Assembly (NCBI GenBank): GCA_947166105.1
Contig: CAMVCZ010000028.1
Coordinates: 1-39,264, forward strand
DNA length: 39,264 nt
Direction of reading: 5' to 3'
From: an uncultured Bacteroidales bacterium
GTDB lineage: Bacteria > Bacteroidota > Bacteroidia > Bacteroidales > F082
In this document: piece by piece, positions 32,159-39,264 of the stretch
Layout: every line of letters begins with the position of its first letter
Position numbering within the stretch: position 1 is the first letter of the stretch
The notes under the pieces: model-generated
The model's input: the letters and a program-made list of their open reading frames with translations, nothing else
The model's database searches: none
Told to the model about the DNA's origin: nothing
Position numbers and translations under genes: made by a program

Positions 32159-33975
32159 ATCAGGTTCCAAGGTTCGTCCAAGTCAATGTCCCAGCCGGCC
32201 TTCAGGTCAAGCAGGTCTTTGTATTCGATGACGGTTTCGGGCAGGGTGCGGCGGTGATAGTTGCCCGTGCTCCATTTGCCGTTGCCGTCGGCATCAAGGA
32301 TGGTGCGGAGCTTGTATTTGGCAGGCATGAGGAAATCGAACATCACTTCCTCTTTCTTCGTAATTATTTGTTGTTTAAGCACTTTCCCGTTTTCATCGGT
32401 CAGTTGCACGACGACTTGTTTCATGCCTTCGGGCGGAATGACGGTGATATAGATGTTGCCAAATTCATCGTCGCCAAGAACATGGAAATCAACCTTGATG
32501 CGGTCGTTGGTGCGGCCACGAATGCCCCAAAACACCGAGTCGGGCACCTCGAAACTATAAGTTGAATCGGCGGAAAAAGGTGTGGTTAGTCGGTATTTCA
32601 AGCCTTGCTCATCGGCTGGCTCAAAAGCAAGTCGCTCGTAATAAGCAGTGGTGTCACACTTGAAAATGGACGAGTCGCGCATCTGGTAACGGACAATCGG
32701 TTCGGAAAACTTCAAAACAAGGTCATGGCCAGGAATCAGGCCTCCGCGACCTACGAGGTTGTTGCTGACTTTCAGTTTTTCAGGTTCGCGATTGCGCCTT
32801 CTGTTGCCTCCCGATTCCTTAAATTTCAGACTATAGCGCGACGAATCATTAATTAAGGTGTCGTATTTCACCTGCACCCAAAGGCTGTCTTTGACATTGG
32901 GCGTGAAGTACCACCAAACCGTGTCGTACTCGACAGAGTGCATGGTTACAAGGTTGAAGGTGTCGGGCAGCATTTCATGGGTCATCACGACCGCATCCTT
33001 AGCCGGATGGCGAAACACGAAACGCAACAGCCCCTCTTCGACAAGTTTCTTTTCGAGAAGCACCTGCGTGGAATCCACCTCCGTGAACATATAAAGCGAG
33101 AGGTTCAAGACTTTTTGATCGAAAACACGCTGTGGCACAGTGTCTTTCGGCATGACGATGGCTGAATCAGGACTCATTTGGAGCGTGTCATTAATCAATA
33201 AGGTGTCATTAATTAATAAGGTGCTGTCCATTGGCATCGTATCAACGACTTGCGGCTTAGGTGTTTGCAGATAGGAAGCCGGCACCAAGGTATCCAAAAA
33301 CGCCACTTCCTCGTTGGGCAGGTCGAAATAGAGGTTGGAGTTCACATCCTTGAGGGCGAAAACCAAATATTTCTTGTCGGCCAAACCGTCGAGGCGAAAA
33401 TGGCCTTCCTTGTCGGTCTTGGTGATGTAGTTGGGCTTGATGCTCATGGGCAACGAATCCAAGTTGTCGCGGTCGGCGGCATAGAGCGAAACATAAACGT
33501 TTTCAACGGGTTTCTTGTCCTCGGCATTGAGCACCTTTCCCGCCATGCAGAGCGTGTCGATGTGATTGCCCGTCGAGAAACTGTAGACATAATCCTTGAG
33601 CGGGTTGCCTTCGTGCAAGTCCTTGATGGCCGAGCCGAAATTGATGGTGTAGGTCGTGTTGGCCGCCAAGGTTTCCTTGAACTTGACAATCACGGTCTTG
33701 TTTTTCAGCTTGAAATCCGGTTTTTCGTTCAAAGGTGGCGAAATCAGCACGTTTTGGTTGGCGTTTTCGAGGGAGATGTATTCGTCGAAAGTGATTTCTA
33801 TCTTCTTGACATTGAAGTTCGTGCTATGGTTTTCGGGCATGGCTGCCACCACCTTGGGCGGCGTTTCGTCCTTCGGCCCACCCGTCGGTGCCACCGCATT
33901 GGCGCAACGCTGCGCGAGGAAGGCCGTCAGCAACATCGCGAGGCAAAAAAGCAGATATTTCAGTTTCCGAATCAC
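32146..33975 (-). CDS. Ig-like-domain lipoprotein, 609 aa, GTG start
   Basis: N-terminal hydrophobic signal (IRKLKYLLFCLAMLLTAFLA) with Cys24 and the family's mature start CANAVAPTGGPKDETPPKVV. It is followed by a bacterial Ig-like domain (~30-130, FNVKKIEITFDEYISLENAN), a carboxypeptidase-regulatory-like domain (~140-200, AGKVLNAEDKKPVENVYVSL) and a long beta-rich remainder. This is a common Bacteroidota lipoprotein of unknown role, probably outer-membrane-associated. The lipobox is weak because the residue before Cys is Arg. A -7 box on the minus strand (33980-33987) lies upstream of the GTG at 33975 but downstream of ATG 34029, so the GTG start is chosen; the mRNA would be leaderless. A short tandem repeat encodes LLINDT twice. 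Confidence 0.7.
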   Translation of the reverse strand: MIRKLKYLLFCLAMLLTAFLAQRCANAVAPTGGPKDETPPKVVAAMPENHSTNFNVKKIEITFDEYISLENANQNVLISPPLNEKPDFKLKNKTVIVKFKETLAANTTYTINFGSAIKDLHEGNPLKDYVYSFSTGNHIDTLCMAGKVLNAEDKKPVENVYVSLYAADRDNLDSLPMSIKPNYITKTDKEGHFRLDGLADKKYLVFALKDVNSNLYFDLPNEEVAFLDTLVPASYLQTPKPQVVDTMPMDSTLLINDTLLINDTLQMSPDSAIVMPKDTVPQRVFDQKVLNLSLYMFTEVDSTQVLLEKKLVEEGLLRFVFRHPAKDAVVMTHEMLPDTFNLVTMHSVEYDTVWWYFTPNVKDSLWVQVKYDTLINDSSRYSLKFKESGGNRRRNREPEKLKVSNNLVGRGGLIPGHDLVLKFSEPIVRYQMRDSSIFKCDTTAYYERLAFEPADEQGLKYRLTTPFSADSTYSFEVPDSVFWGIRGRTNDRIKVDFHVLGDDEFGNIYITVIPPEGMKQVVVQLTDENGKVLKQQIITKKEEVMFDFLMPAKYKLRTILDADGNGKWSTGNYHRRTLPETVIEYKDLLDLKAGWDIDLDEPWNLIQSP

Positions 33976-33979
33976 GGGG

Positions 33980-33987
33980 CAAAGGTA
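33980..33987 (-). promoter_or_regulatory. -7 box before the GTG-start Ig-like gene
   Basis: Minus-strand TACCTTTG ending 4 nt before the GTG at 33975-33973, indicating a leaderless or near-leaderless mRNA. Confidence 0.5.
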
Positions 33988-34060
33988 GTAAATTGTTTCC
34001 AAGATTTTCATTTTTACCGAAATGTTCATTTTTCATTAAAGCACAATGAAATAAATCCCG

Positions 34061-34068
34061 TATCTTTG
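34061..34068 (+). promoter_or_regulatory. -7 promoter box of ftsX
   Basis: TATCTTTG, 40 nt before the ATG at 34109; divergent from the Ig-like gene promoter. Confidence 0.5.
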
Positions 34069-34108
34069 CAGTTTTAAATATCGTTGTTGCGAAAAACGAA
34101 GCAAGAAA

Positions 34109-34987
34109 ATGTCCGAAAAGAGTTCAAGCAAAGGCCGCGTGGCAGGGTCCTATTTCATGTCGCTGATGAGTATCACGCTGGTACTCTTTCTGTTAGGCGT
34201 GTTTGCCCTACTGATGATGCACGCGCAGATACTCTCCAACCACCTCAAGGAAAACATCGGCTTCGAAATCGTGATGAACAGCAACGTAAAGGAAGCCAAG
34301 ATTCTGCAACTGCAACAGGAACTCGATGCCATGCCTGCCGTGAAATCCACCGAATACATCACGAAGGAAGAGGCTATCCGCCGTCTGAGCGAAGACCTCG
34401 GCGAAGACTTCCTGCAATGGCTCGGCAACGAGGAAAACCCGCTCCTCCCCTCCCTCGATGTGCGCTTCAACGCGGCTTACGCCAACAGCGACAGCCTCAG
34501 CGTCATCCAAACCCAACTGCTGAAAAACAAGGACATCAAGGAGGTTTACTACCAAAAATCGCTCGTCAACCTGATTAATCAGAATGTCAGTCGCATAGGA
34601 CTCGCCCTTATGGTGGCCAGCCTCATCATGCTCATCATCGCCATCACATTGATACGCAACACGATACGGCTCTCGATTTACTCGAAGCGTTTCCTTGTGC
34701 GCAGTATGCAGTTGGTGGGAGCCACGCCAGCGTTCATCCGTCGGCCTTTCATCAAGAGCGGCATTTCGCAAGGCTTCTTTGGGGCTTTGTTGGCCGACAT
34801 TTTCTTGGCCTTGCTGCTTTACGGACTTATGAAACGCCTTCCCGAACTGACACTAATTCAAGACTATACCATCATCATCGGCATTTTTGCCGGCATCATC
34901 GTTTTGGGCATCCTGCTCGGCGGACTCTCCACCCGAATCGCCCTCCGGAAATACCTCAACGCCGATGTTGACCGATTATACGCATAA
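34109..34987 (+). CDS. ftsX: Cell-division ABC transporter-like permease FtsX
   Basis: Inner-membrane partner of FtsE that couples divisome signals to peptidoglycan hydrolases. 292 aa, four transmembrane segments: SLMSITLVLFLLGVFALLMM (TM1), a periplasmic loop with ITKEEAIRRLSEDLGEDF, then TM2 (LALMVASLIMLIIAITLI), TM3 and TM4. The conserved cytoplasmic block LVRSMQLVGATPAFIRRPFI precedes TM3. ftsE is not adjacent in the window. DUF3098 and uppP follow, an envelope-related gene order seen in Bacteroidota. Confidence 0.92.
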   Translation: MSEKSSSKGRVAGSYFMSLMSITLVLFLLGVFALLMMHAQILSNHLKENIGFEIVMNSNVKEAKILQLQQELDAMPAVKSTEYITKEEAIRRLSEDLGEDFLQWLGNEENPLLPSLDVRFNAAYANSDSLSVIQTQLLKNKDIKEVYYQKSLVNLINQNVSRIGLALMVASLIMLIIAITLIRNTIRLSIYSKRFLVRSMQLVGATPAFIRRPFIKSGISQGFFGALLADIFLALLLYGLMKRLPELTLIQDYTIIIGIFAGIIVLGILLGGLSTRIALRKYLNADVDRLYA

Positions 34988-34994
34988 AAGTTAA

Positions 34995-35020
34995 GGGACT
35001 CTGAGCCTGTCGAAGAGCCC
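34995..35020 (+). repeat. Dispersed repeat with core CTGAGCCTGTCGAAG, intergenic copy
   Basis: A 26-bp imperfect palindrome beginning GGGACT and ending GAGCCC, between ftsX and DUF3098. Its core matches the reverse complement of the coding copy at 13541-13557 in 14 of 15 positions. Confidence 0.6.
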
Positions 35021-35055
35021 GAACAATCAAACGATAAAACATTAAACAACATAAC

Positions 35056-35328
35056 ATGGCAAAAGAAACAACAAAGAAAGAAGCGGTCGAAAACCTTGAC
35101 GACCAGAAAGTCATGCCCTTTGGCAGACAAAACTACATCATCGTGCTCATCGGCCTCGCCTTCATCGCATTGGGGTTCATCCTGATGATTGGCGGCGGCT
35201 CCACCGACCCTGATGTATTCAACGAGAAAATGTTTAACTTCCAACGACTTACCCTTGCCCCGATTTTGGTTTTGGCTGGCTTTGTCGTTGAAATCGTCGC
35301 AATATTCTGGAAAGGGAAAGACAAATGA
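35056..35328 (+). CDS. DUF3098 family membrane protein, 90 aa
   Basis: Two transmembrane segments ([21 protein letters not shown] and [19 protein letters not shown]) joined by a short polar loop ([16 protein letters not shown]), with a charged N-terminus ([15 protein letters not shown]). This matches DUF3098, a small Bacteroidota family of unknown function regularly found between ftsX and uppP. It overlaps uppP by 4 bp (ATGA). Confidence 0.85.
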   Translation: MAKETTKKEAVENLDDQKVMPFGRQNYIIVLIGLAFIALGFILMIGGGSTDPDVFNEKMFNFQRLTLAPILVLAGFVVEIVAIFWKGKDK

Positions 35329-36146
35329 ACTGGTTACAAGCATTATTACTCGGTATTATTCAAGGCTTGACGGAATACCTTCCCGTCAGCAGCAGCGGCC
35401 ATTTGGCCATTGGTCAAGCACTATTTGGTCTCGAAGACGGCGAATCGAACCTCACTTTCACGGTCTTGCTCCATGTGGCCACCGTGCTCAGCACTTTGGT
35501 CATCCTTTGGAAGGAAATCGTGTGGATTTTCAAGGATTTGTTCACCAAACAATCTTGGAATGGTTACCAAAACCTGAACGGCGGCACGAAATACGCCATC
35601 AACATCCTCATTTCCATGATTCCCGTGGCATTGGTGGGCTTCTTACTCAAGGACAAAGTGGAGGAAGTTTTCGGCTCAGGTCTGCTCATCGTGGGCATCA
35701 TGCTCTTGGTAACGGCCTCATTATTAGCCTTCTCCTATTTTGCCAAACCGAGGCAAAAGGAGAACATCAGCCCCTTGCACGCTTTCGTTATCGGTATCGC
35801 CCAAGCCTGCGCCGTCATGCCGGGTTTGTCGCGCTCAGGCTCAACGATTGCCACAGGTTTGCTCCTCGGCAACAAAAAGGAAAAGCTGGCCCAATTCTCC
35901 TTCCTGATGGTCATTCCGCCCATCTTGGGTGAGGCACTTTTGGACATCAAGGACATCTTCGAGGTCGGTTTCAGCGAGGCCATGAGCGGCATTTCGCCCG
36001 TGGCGGCCATCGTCGGGTTCTTGGCTGCGTTCATCTTCGGCTGCATCGCCTGCAAGTGGATGATCAACATCGTGAAGAAGGGCAAACTGATTTGGTTTGC
36101 AGTGTATTGTGCCATCGTCGGCATCGTCGCCATAATCTTCGCCTGA
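35325..36146 (+). CDS. uppP: Undecaprenyl-diphosphatase UppP (BacA)
   Basis: Dephosphorylates undecaprenyl diphosphate, recycling the lipid carrier of peptidoglycan synthesis; it also confers bacitracin tolerance. 273 aa integral membrane protein. Diagnostic motifs: [16 protein letters not shown] near the N-terminus and [19 protein letters not shown] in the middle, which form the active site. It overlaps DUF3098 by 4 bp and truB by 1 bp (TGATG), indicating a tightly coupled operon. Confidence 0.95.
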   Translation: MNWLQALLLGIIQGLTEYLPVSSSGHLAIGQALFGLEDGESNLTFTVLLHVATVLSTLVILWKEIVWIFKDLFTKQSWNGYQNLNGGTKYAINILISMIPVALVGFLLKDKVEEVFGSGLLIVGIMLLVTASLLAFSYFAKPRQKENISPLHAFVIGIAQACAVMPGLSRSGSTIATGLLLGNKKEKLAQFSFLMVIPPILGEALLDIKDIFEVGFSEAMSGISPVAAIVGFLAAFIFGCIACKWMINIVKKGKLIWFAVYCAIVGIVAIIFA

Positions 36147-36874
36147 TGTTCGACTTTGAAAGCGGCGAGGTCATCCTCATCGACAAGCCCTTGGACTGGA
36201 CGTCGTTCGACACGGTCAACTTCATCCGGTCGTTGGTCAACCGTTGCTATGGCATCCGCAAACTGAAAGTCGGCCATGCGGGCACTTTGGACCCTTTGGC
36301 GACAGGCCTACTCATCATCTGCACTGGAAAGATGACCAAGCAAATCGACACCTACCAAGCGCAGGTGAAGATTTACACTGGAACGATTCTTTTAGGACAA
36401 ACCACTCCGACTTTCGACTTGGAGAGCGAGCCTAATGCCTTCTTCCCTACTGAGGGCATCACGCAGGAGCAAATTGAGGCTGCTCGAGTGCAGTTCATCG
36501 GCAACATCAAGCAATACCCGCCGAAGTATTCCGCCATCAAAATCAAGGGGAAACGCGCCTTCGACTACGCCCGCTCCGACGAGGAAATCGAACTGAAGGC
36601 CCGCGACATCCACATCGACGACTTCAAAATCAGCCTCGACCGCTTCCCCGAACTCGACTTCGAGGTCACTTGCAGCAAAGGCACCTACATCCGCAGCCTC
36701 GCCAACGACTTCGGCAAGGCCTTGGGCAACGGTGCCTGCCTCACCTCGCTACGTCGCACCCGCATCGGCGACTTCCGCGTGGAGGACGCTTGGCCTTTGG
36801 AGAAATTCAGGCAGCATATCGTTGACACGGGAGAGGCGTTTAAGGAGTGGAAGAGGGAACAAGAGGAAAAGTAG
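36146..36874 (+). CDS. truB: tRNA pseudouridine-55 synthase TruB
   Basis: Makes pseudouridine 55 in the T-loop of tRNAs. 242 aa. Motifs: ILIDKPLDWTSFD at the start, the catalytic Asp in VGHAGTLDPLATGLL (~49) and the C-terminal YIRSLANDFGKALGNGACLT. The start at 36146 overlaps the uppP stop by 1 bp; an in-frame ATG at 36056 lies deep inside uppP and is rejected. Confidence 0.95.
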   Translation: MFDFESGEVILIDKPLDWTSFDTVNFIRSLVNRCYGIRKLKVGHAGTLDPLATGLLIICTGKMTKQIDTYQAQVKIYTGTILLGQTTPTFDLESEPNAFFPTEGITQEQIEAARVQFIGNIKQYPPKYSAIKIKGKRAFDYARSDEEIELKARDIHIDDFKISLDRFPELDFEVTCSKGTYIRSLANDFGKALGNGACLTSLRRTRIGDFRVEDAWPLEKFRQHIVDTGEAFKEWKREQEEK

Positions 36875-36914
36875 CAAAAACAAGACTGAAAATCAACATT
36901 TTATCAAAATTTAC

Positions 36915-36945
36915 TTGACAAAATTCCGTTTTTGTCGTATCTTTG
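36915..36945 (+). promoter_or_regulatory. Promoter of queA
   Basis: TTG at 36915-36917 and TATCTTTG at 36938-36945 with a 20-bp spacer. The transcript would start close to 36951, giving a leader of about 35 nt. Confidence 0.55.
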
Positions 36946-36984
36946 TAGTTTGTTTTGGATGAAAAGCAACAAAAACAGCATACA

Positions 36985-38034
36985 ATGAAACTATCACAGT
37001 TTAAATTCAACCTGCCCAGCGAACTGATTGCGCTGCAGCCTACGCAAAACCGCGACGAGGCCCGAATGATGGTCGTCGACCGCAAGACCGGAAAGATTGA
37101 GCACCGTATCTTCAAGGACTTGGTGGACTATGTGAAAGATGGCGATGTGTTTGTCATTAATAATACTAAGGTGTTCCCCGCCAAACTCTACGGCGAGAAG
37201 GAAAAGACTGGTGCCAAAATCGAGGTGCTGCTGCTTCGCGAACTGGACCATGAGAGCCGCCTTTGGGATGTGCTCGTCGACCCGGCACGCAAAATCCGCA
37301 TCGGCAACAAATTGTATTTCGGCGAAGGCGACGAGTTGGTGGCCGAGGTCATTGATAACACCACCTCGCGTGGCCGCACACTGCGTTTCCTTTACGACGG
37401 CACCTACGACGAGTTCAAGAAAACCCTTTCGGGGCTTGGCCACACGCCCATCCCGAAGGAACTCAACCGCGAGGAACGCCCCGAGGATGCCGAGGACTTC
37501 CAAACCATTTACGCCAAGGTGGAAGGCGCGGTTTCGGCCCCAACCGCAGGAATGCACTTCAGCAAAATCCTGATGAAACGCCTCGAAATCATTGGTGCCT
37601 CCTTCGCCGAACTGACCCTGCACCCCGGCATGGGCAACTTCCGCGACATCGAAGTGGAAGACCTCACCAAGCACAAGCCCGACTCGGAGGAAATGTACAT
37701 CGACGAGGAATGTTGCACTTTGGTCAACGAGGCCAACGAGCGCCACAACAACGTGTTTGCCGTGGGCACAACCTCTTTGAAAGCCCTCGAAACAGCCATG
37801 ACCATCGGCGGAAAAATCAAGCCCTACAAAGGCTGGACGAACAAATTCATCTTCCCGCCCTACAACTTCACGGTGGCCAACTGCATGATTACCAACTTCC
37901 ACTTGCCCAAGTCGCCGATGATGATGGAGGTGGCCGCCTTTGCCGGCTACGATGTGCTGATGAAGGCCTACAAGGAAGCCGTCGCCGAGAAGTACCGTTT
38001 CTTCACATACGGGGACGCGATGCTGATAATTTAA
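36985..38034 (+). CDS. queA: tRNA ribosyltransferase-isomerase QueA
   Basis: S-adenosylmethionine:tRNA ribosyltransferase-isomerase, which makes epoxyqueuosine at the wobble position of tRNAs. 349 aa, normal length. [20 protein letters not shown] is the family start, followed by [51 protein letters not shown] and [19 protein letters not shown] 36985 is chosen over 36955 because it begins the conserved domain. Confidence 0.95.
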   Translation: MKLSQFKFNLPSELIALQPTQNRDEARMMVVDRKTGKIEHRIFKDLVDYVKDGDVFVINNTKVFPAKLYGEKEKTGAKIEVLLLRELDHESRLWDVLVDPARKIRIGNKLYFGEGDELVAEVIDNTTSRGRTLRFLYDGTYDEFKKTLSGLGHTPIPKELNREERPEDAEDFQTIYAKVEGAVSAPTAGMHFSKILMKRLEIIGASFAELTLHPGMGNFRDIEVEDLTKHKPDSEEMYIDEECCTLVNEANERHNNVFAVGTTSLKALETAMTIGGKIKPYKGWTNKFIFPPYNFTVANCMITNFHLPKSPMMMEVAAFAGYDVLMKAYKEAVAEKYRFFTYGDAMLII

Positions 38035-38044
38035 TATGAAAAGG

Positions 38045-38189
38045 AACTACGAATTATGCGAATTAAACGAATAGCGATGTTTGAATTTGGCAGCTGAAGC
38101 TGCGGATTGATACGAATTCGTACTCATTCGCAACGAAGTTGCAAAATTCAATTTGTGTATAATTCGCATTATTCGTGAAATTCGTAGTT
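38045..38189. repeat. Symmetric palindromic element with three internal hairpins
   Basis: Ends AACTACGAATT (38045-38055) and AATTCGTAGTT (38179-38189) are perfect 11-bp inverted repeats. Inner arms are TTGAATTT (38081-38088) and AAATTCAA (38144-38151). The centre is TACGAATTCGTA (38111-38122), flanked by the hairpins GCAGCT-GA-AGCTGC (38090-38103) and GCAAC-GAA-GTTGC (38130-38142). All pairs share one centre near 38117, so the 145-bp element can form a cloverleaf. It is probably a non-autonomous palindromic repeat or a structured leader of glyS. Confidence 0.6.
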
Positions 38190-38216
38190 AAATCTTGAAT
38201 TTTTGAATCTTAAATA
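38190..38216 (+). repeat. Inverted copy of the AAGATTC spacer repeat before glyS
   Basis: AAATCTTGAAT followed by TTTTTGAATCTTAAAT is the reverse complement of the spacer words at 5995-6051 and 8134-8171, and likewise ends just before a start codon. Confidence 0.45.
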
Positions 38217-38225
38217 CATAAATAA

Positions 38226-39264
38226 ATGAATCAAGACGATTTCTTTAAAAAAATAACCGCTCATGCGAAGGAATACGGTTTCATTTTCCCTTCGAGCGAA
38301 ATTTATGACGGACTATCAGCCGTTTACGACTACGGTCAAAACGGTGTGGAACTGAAGAAAAACATCCGCGAATACTGGTGGAAGGCGATGGTGCAGATGC
38401 ACGAGAACATCGTCGGCATCGATGCGGCCATCTTCATGCACCCCACCACTTGGAAGGCCTCTGGCCACTTGGACGCCTTCAACGACCCCCTCATCGACAA
38501 CCGCGACTCGAAGAAACGCTACCGCGCCGATGTCTTGGTCGAGGACTATATGGCCAAGATTGAGGAAAAGATCAATAAAGAGGTGGAGAAAGCCCGCAAA
38601 CGCTTCGGCGATGCCTTCAACGAAGAGCAATTCGTGACCACCAACCCGCGCGTGCTCGAACACAAGGCCAAAATCGAGGAAATCAGCCACCGCCTGTATG
38701 GTGCGATGGAGAAAAACGACCTTGACGCCATCAAGCAACTGATTCTTGACCTCGAAATCGTCTGCCCCATCAGCGGCACCCGCAACTGGACCGACGTGCG
38801 CCAGTTCAACCTGATGTTTGCCACCAAGATGGGCAGCGTGGCCGACGGCTCCGACACCATCTACCTGCGCCCCGAAACGGCACAAGGCATTTTCGTCAAC
38901 TACCTCAACGTGCAGAAAACCGGCCGCATGAAGATTCCGTTTGGCATCGCCCAAACCGGCAAGGCCTTCCGCAATGAGATTGTTGCCCGCCAATTCATTT
39001 TCCGCATGAGGGAGTTTGAGCAGATGGAAATGCAGTTCTTCGTCCGCCCCGGCACGGAACTCGAATGGTTCCAGCACTGGAAGCAAGAACGCCTCAACTG
39101 GCACCTTTCGTTAGGCTTGCCCGCAGAGAAATACCGCTTCCACGACCACGAGAAATTAGCCCACTACGCCAATGCCGCCACCGACATCGAGTTTGACTTC
39201 CCCTTCGGTTTCAAGGAACTCGAAGGCATCCACAGCCGCACCGACTTCGACCTCTCGGCCCACG
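38226..39264 (+). CDS. glyS: Glycyl-tRNA synthetase, class II alpha2 type (3' end cut by window)
   Basis: Charges tRNA-Gly. 346 codons are present and the gene runs off the window. The N-terminal part shows the dimer-type enzyme: KKITAHAKEYGFIFPSSEIY, YDYGQNGVELKKNIREYWW and FMHPTTWKASGHLDAFNDP. The glycine-specific motif YLRPETAQGIFVNY follows, then the class II motif 2 region GKAFRNEIVARQFIFRMREF. The insertion between ~100 and ~175 (KINKEVEKARKRFGDAF) is typical of this subgroup. The start at 38226 follows a palindromic element and a short AT-rich spacer. Confidence 0.95.
   Translation, partial: MNQDDFFKKITAHAKEYGFIFPSSEIYDGLSAVYDYGQNGVELKKNIREYWWKAMVQMHENIVGIDAAIFMHPTTWKASGHLDAFNDPLIDNRDSKKRYRADVLVEDYMAKIEEKINKEVEKARKRFGDAFNEEQFVTTNPRVLEHKAKIEEISHRLYGAMEKNDLDAIKQLILDLEIVCPISGTRNWTDVRQFNLMFATKMGSVADGSDTIYLRPETAQGIFVNYLNVQKTGRMKIPFGIAQTGKAFRNEIVARQFIFRMREFEQMEMQFFVRPGTELEWFQHWKQERLNWHLSLGLPAEKYRFHDHEKLAHYANAATDIEFDFPFGFKELEGIHSRTDFDLSAH

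Noticed and set aside
34150..34771. Minus-strand open frames opposite ftsX
   Set aside because: Antisense to ftsX with its conserved membrane segments; low-complexity translations without family features.
38045..38189. tRNA-like gene because of the cloverleaf fold
   Set aside because: No T-loop TTC motif, no anticodon-loop pattern and no acceptor-stem length of 7 bp. The symmetry about one centre is that of a palindromic element.

Overview
The window looks like chromosomal DNA of a Bacteroidota bacterium, most likely an uncultured or gut-type member of the Bacteroidales. The evidence is internal. Many genes are preceded by the Bacteroidota -7 box TAnnTTTG instead of a sigma70 -10/-35 pair, and Shine-Dalgarno sequences are largely absent. 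Two proteins end in type IX secretion (T9SS) sorting domains, and lipoproteins are plentiful. The families present are also typical of this phylum: S46 dipeptidyl-peptidase, GH97, DUF3098, DUF3822, DUF3244-like proteins and a CBM20-carrying MalQ.

Layout. 1-3.5 kb: an unrecognised 144-aa protein, a Pif1-type helicase with HRDC and HTH tails, and a PspC-domain protein. 3.9-8.7 kb: an apparent operon headed by a membrane-spanning TPR/HTH regulator, followed by six small exported proteins, two of them DUF3244-like paralogues. 8.8-12.7 kb: a repeat-rich T9SS cargo protein, ruvC, a YkvA-like protein and a second T9SS cargo protein. 13.0-17.8 kb: an accessory island with an EFR1-type flavodoxin/ferredoxin protein, higBA, an EcoRI-family adenine methyltransferase overlapping a DUF262-HNH endonuclease, a long inverted-repeat leader in front of the methyltransferase, and a PIN-domain toxin with a small partner. 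17.8-26.5 kb: a MATE transporter, a Gre-factor/NUDIX-like fusion, an S46 peptidase with a small membrane protein, a short MalQ, and a bifunctional aminolipid acyltransferase. 26.5-29.1 kb: rsmD, DUF3822 and two unknowns. 29.2-34.0 kb: GH97 alpha-glucosidase, L,D-transpeptidase and an Ig-like lipoprotein. 34.1-39.3 kb: a housekeeping run ftsX, DUF3098, uppP, truB, queA and the 5' part of glyS.

How genes work together. ftsX, uppP and the L,D-transpeptidase serve the cell envelope; truB, queA, rsmD and glyS serve RNA and translation; malQ and GH97 act on alpha-glucans. The methyltransferase/DUF262-HNH pair has the layout of a restriction-modification-like system and lies between two toxin-antitoxin modules.

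The most unusual signals are: (a) the nested inverted repeat in the predicted 5' leader of the methyltransferase operon; (b) the methyltransferase/DUF262-HNH pair itself; (c) the operon of a TPR regulator and small exported proteins; (d) a Gre factor fused to a degenerate NUDIX-like domain; (e) several families of short palindromic repeats, one of which lies in frame inside a coding sequence. No CRISPR array, tRNA, rRNA or complete insertion sequence was seen.
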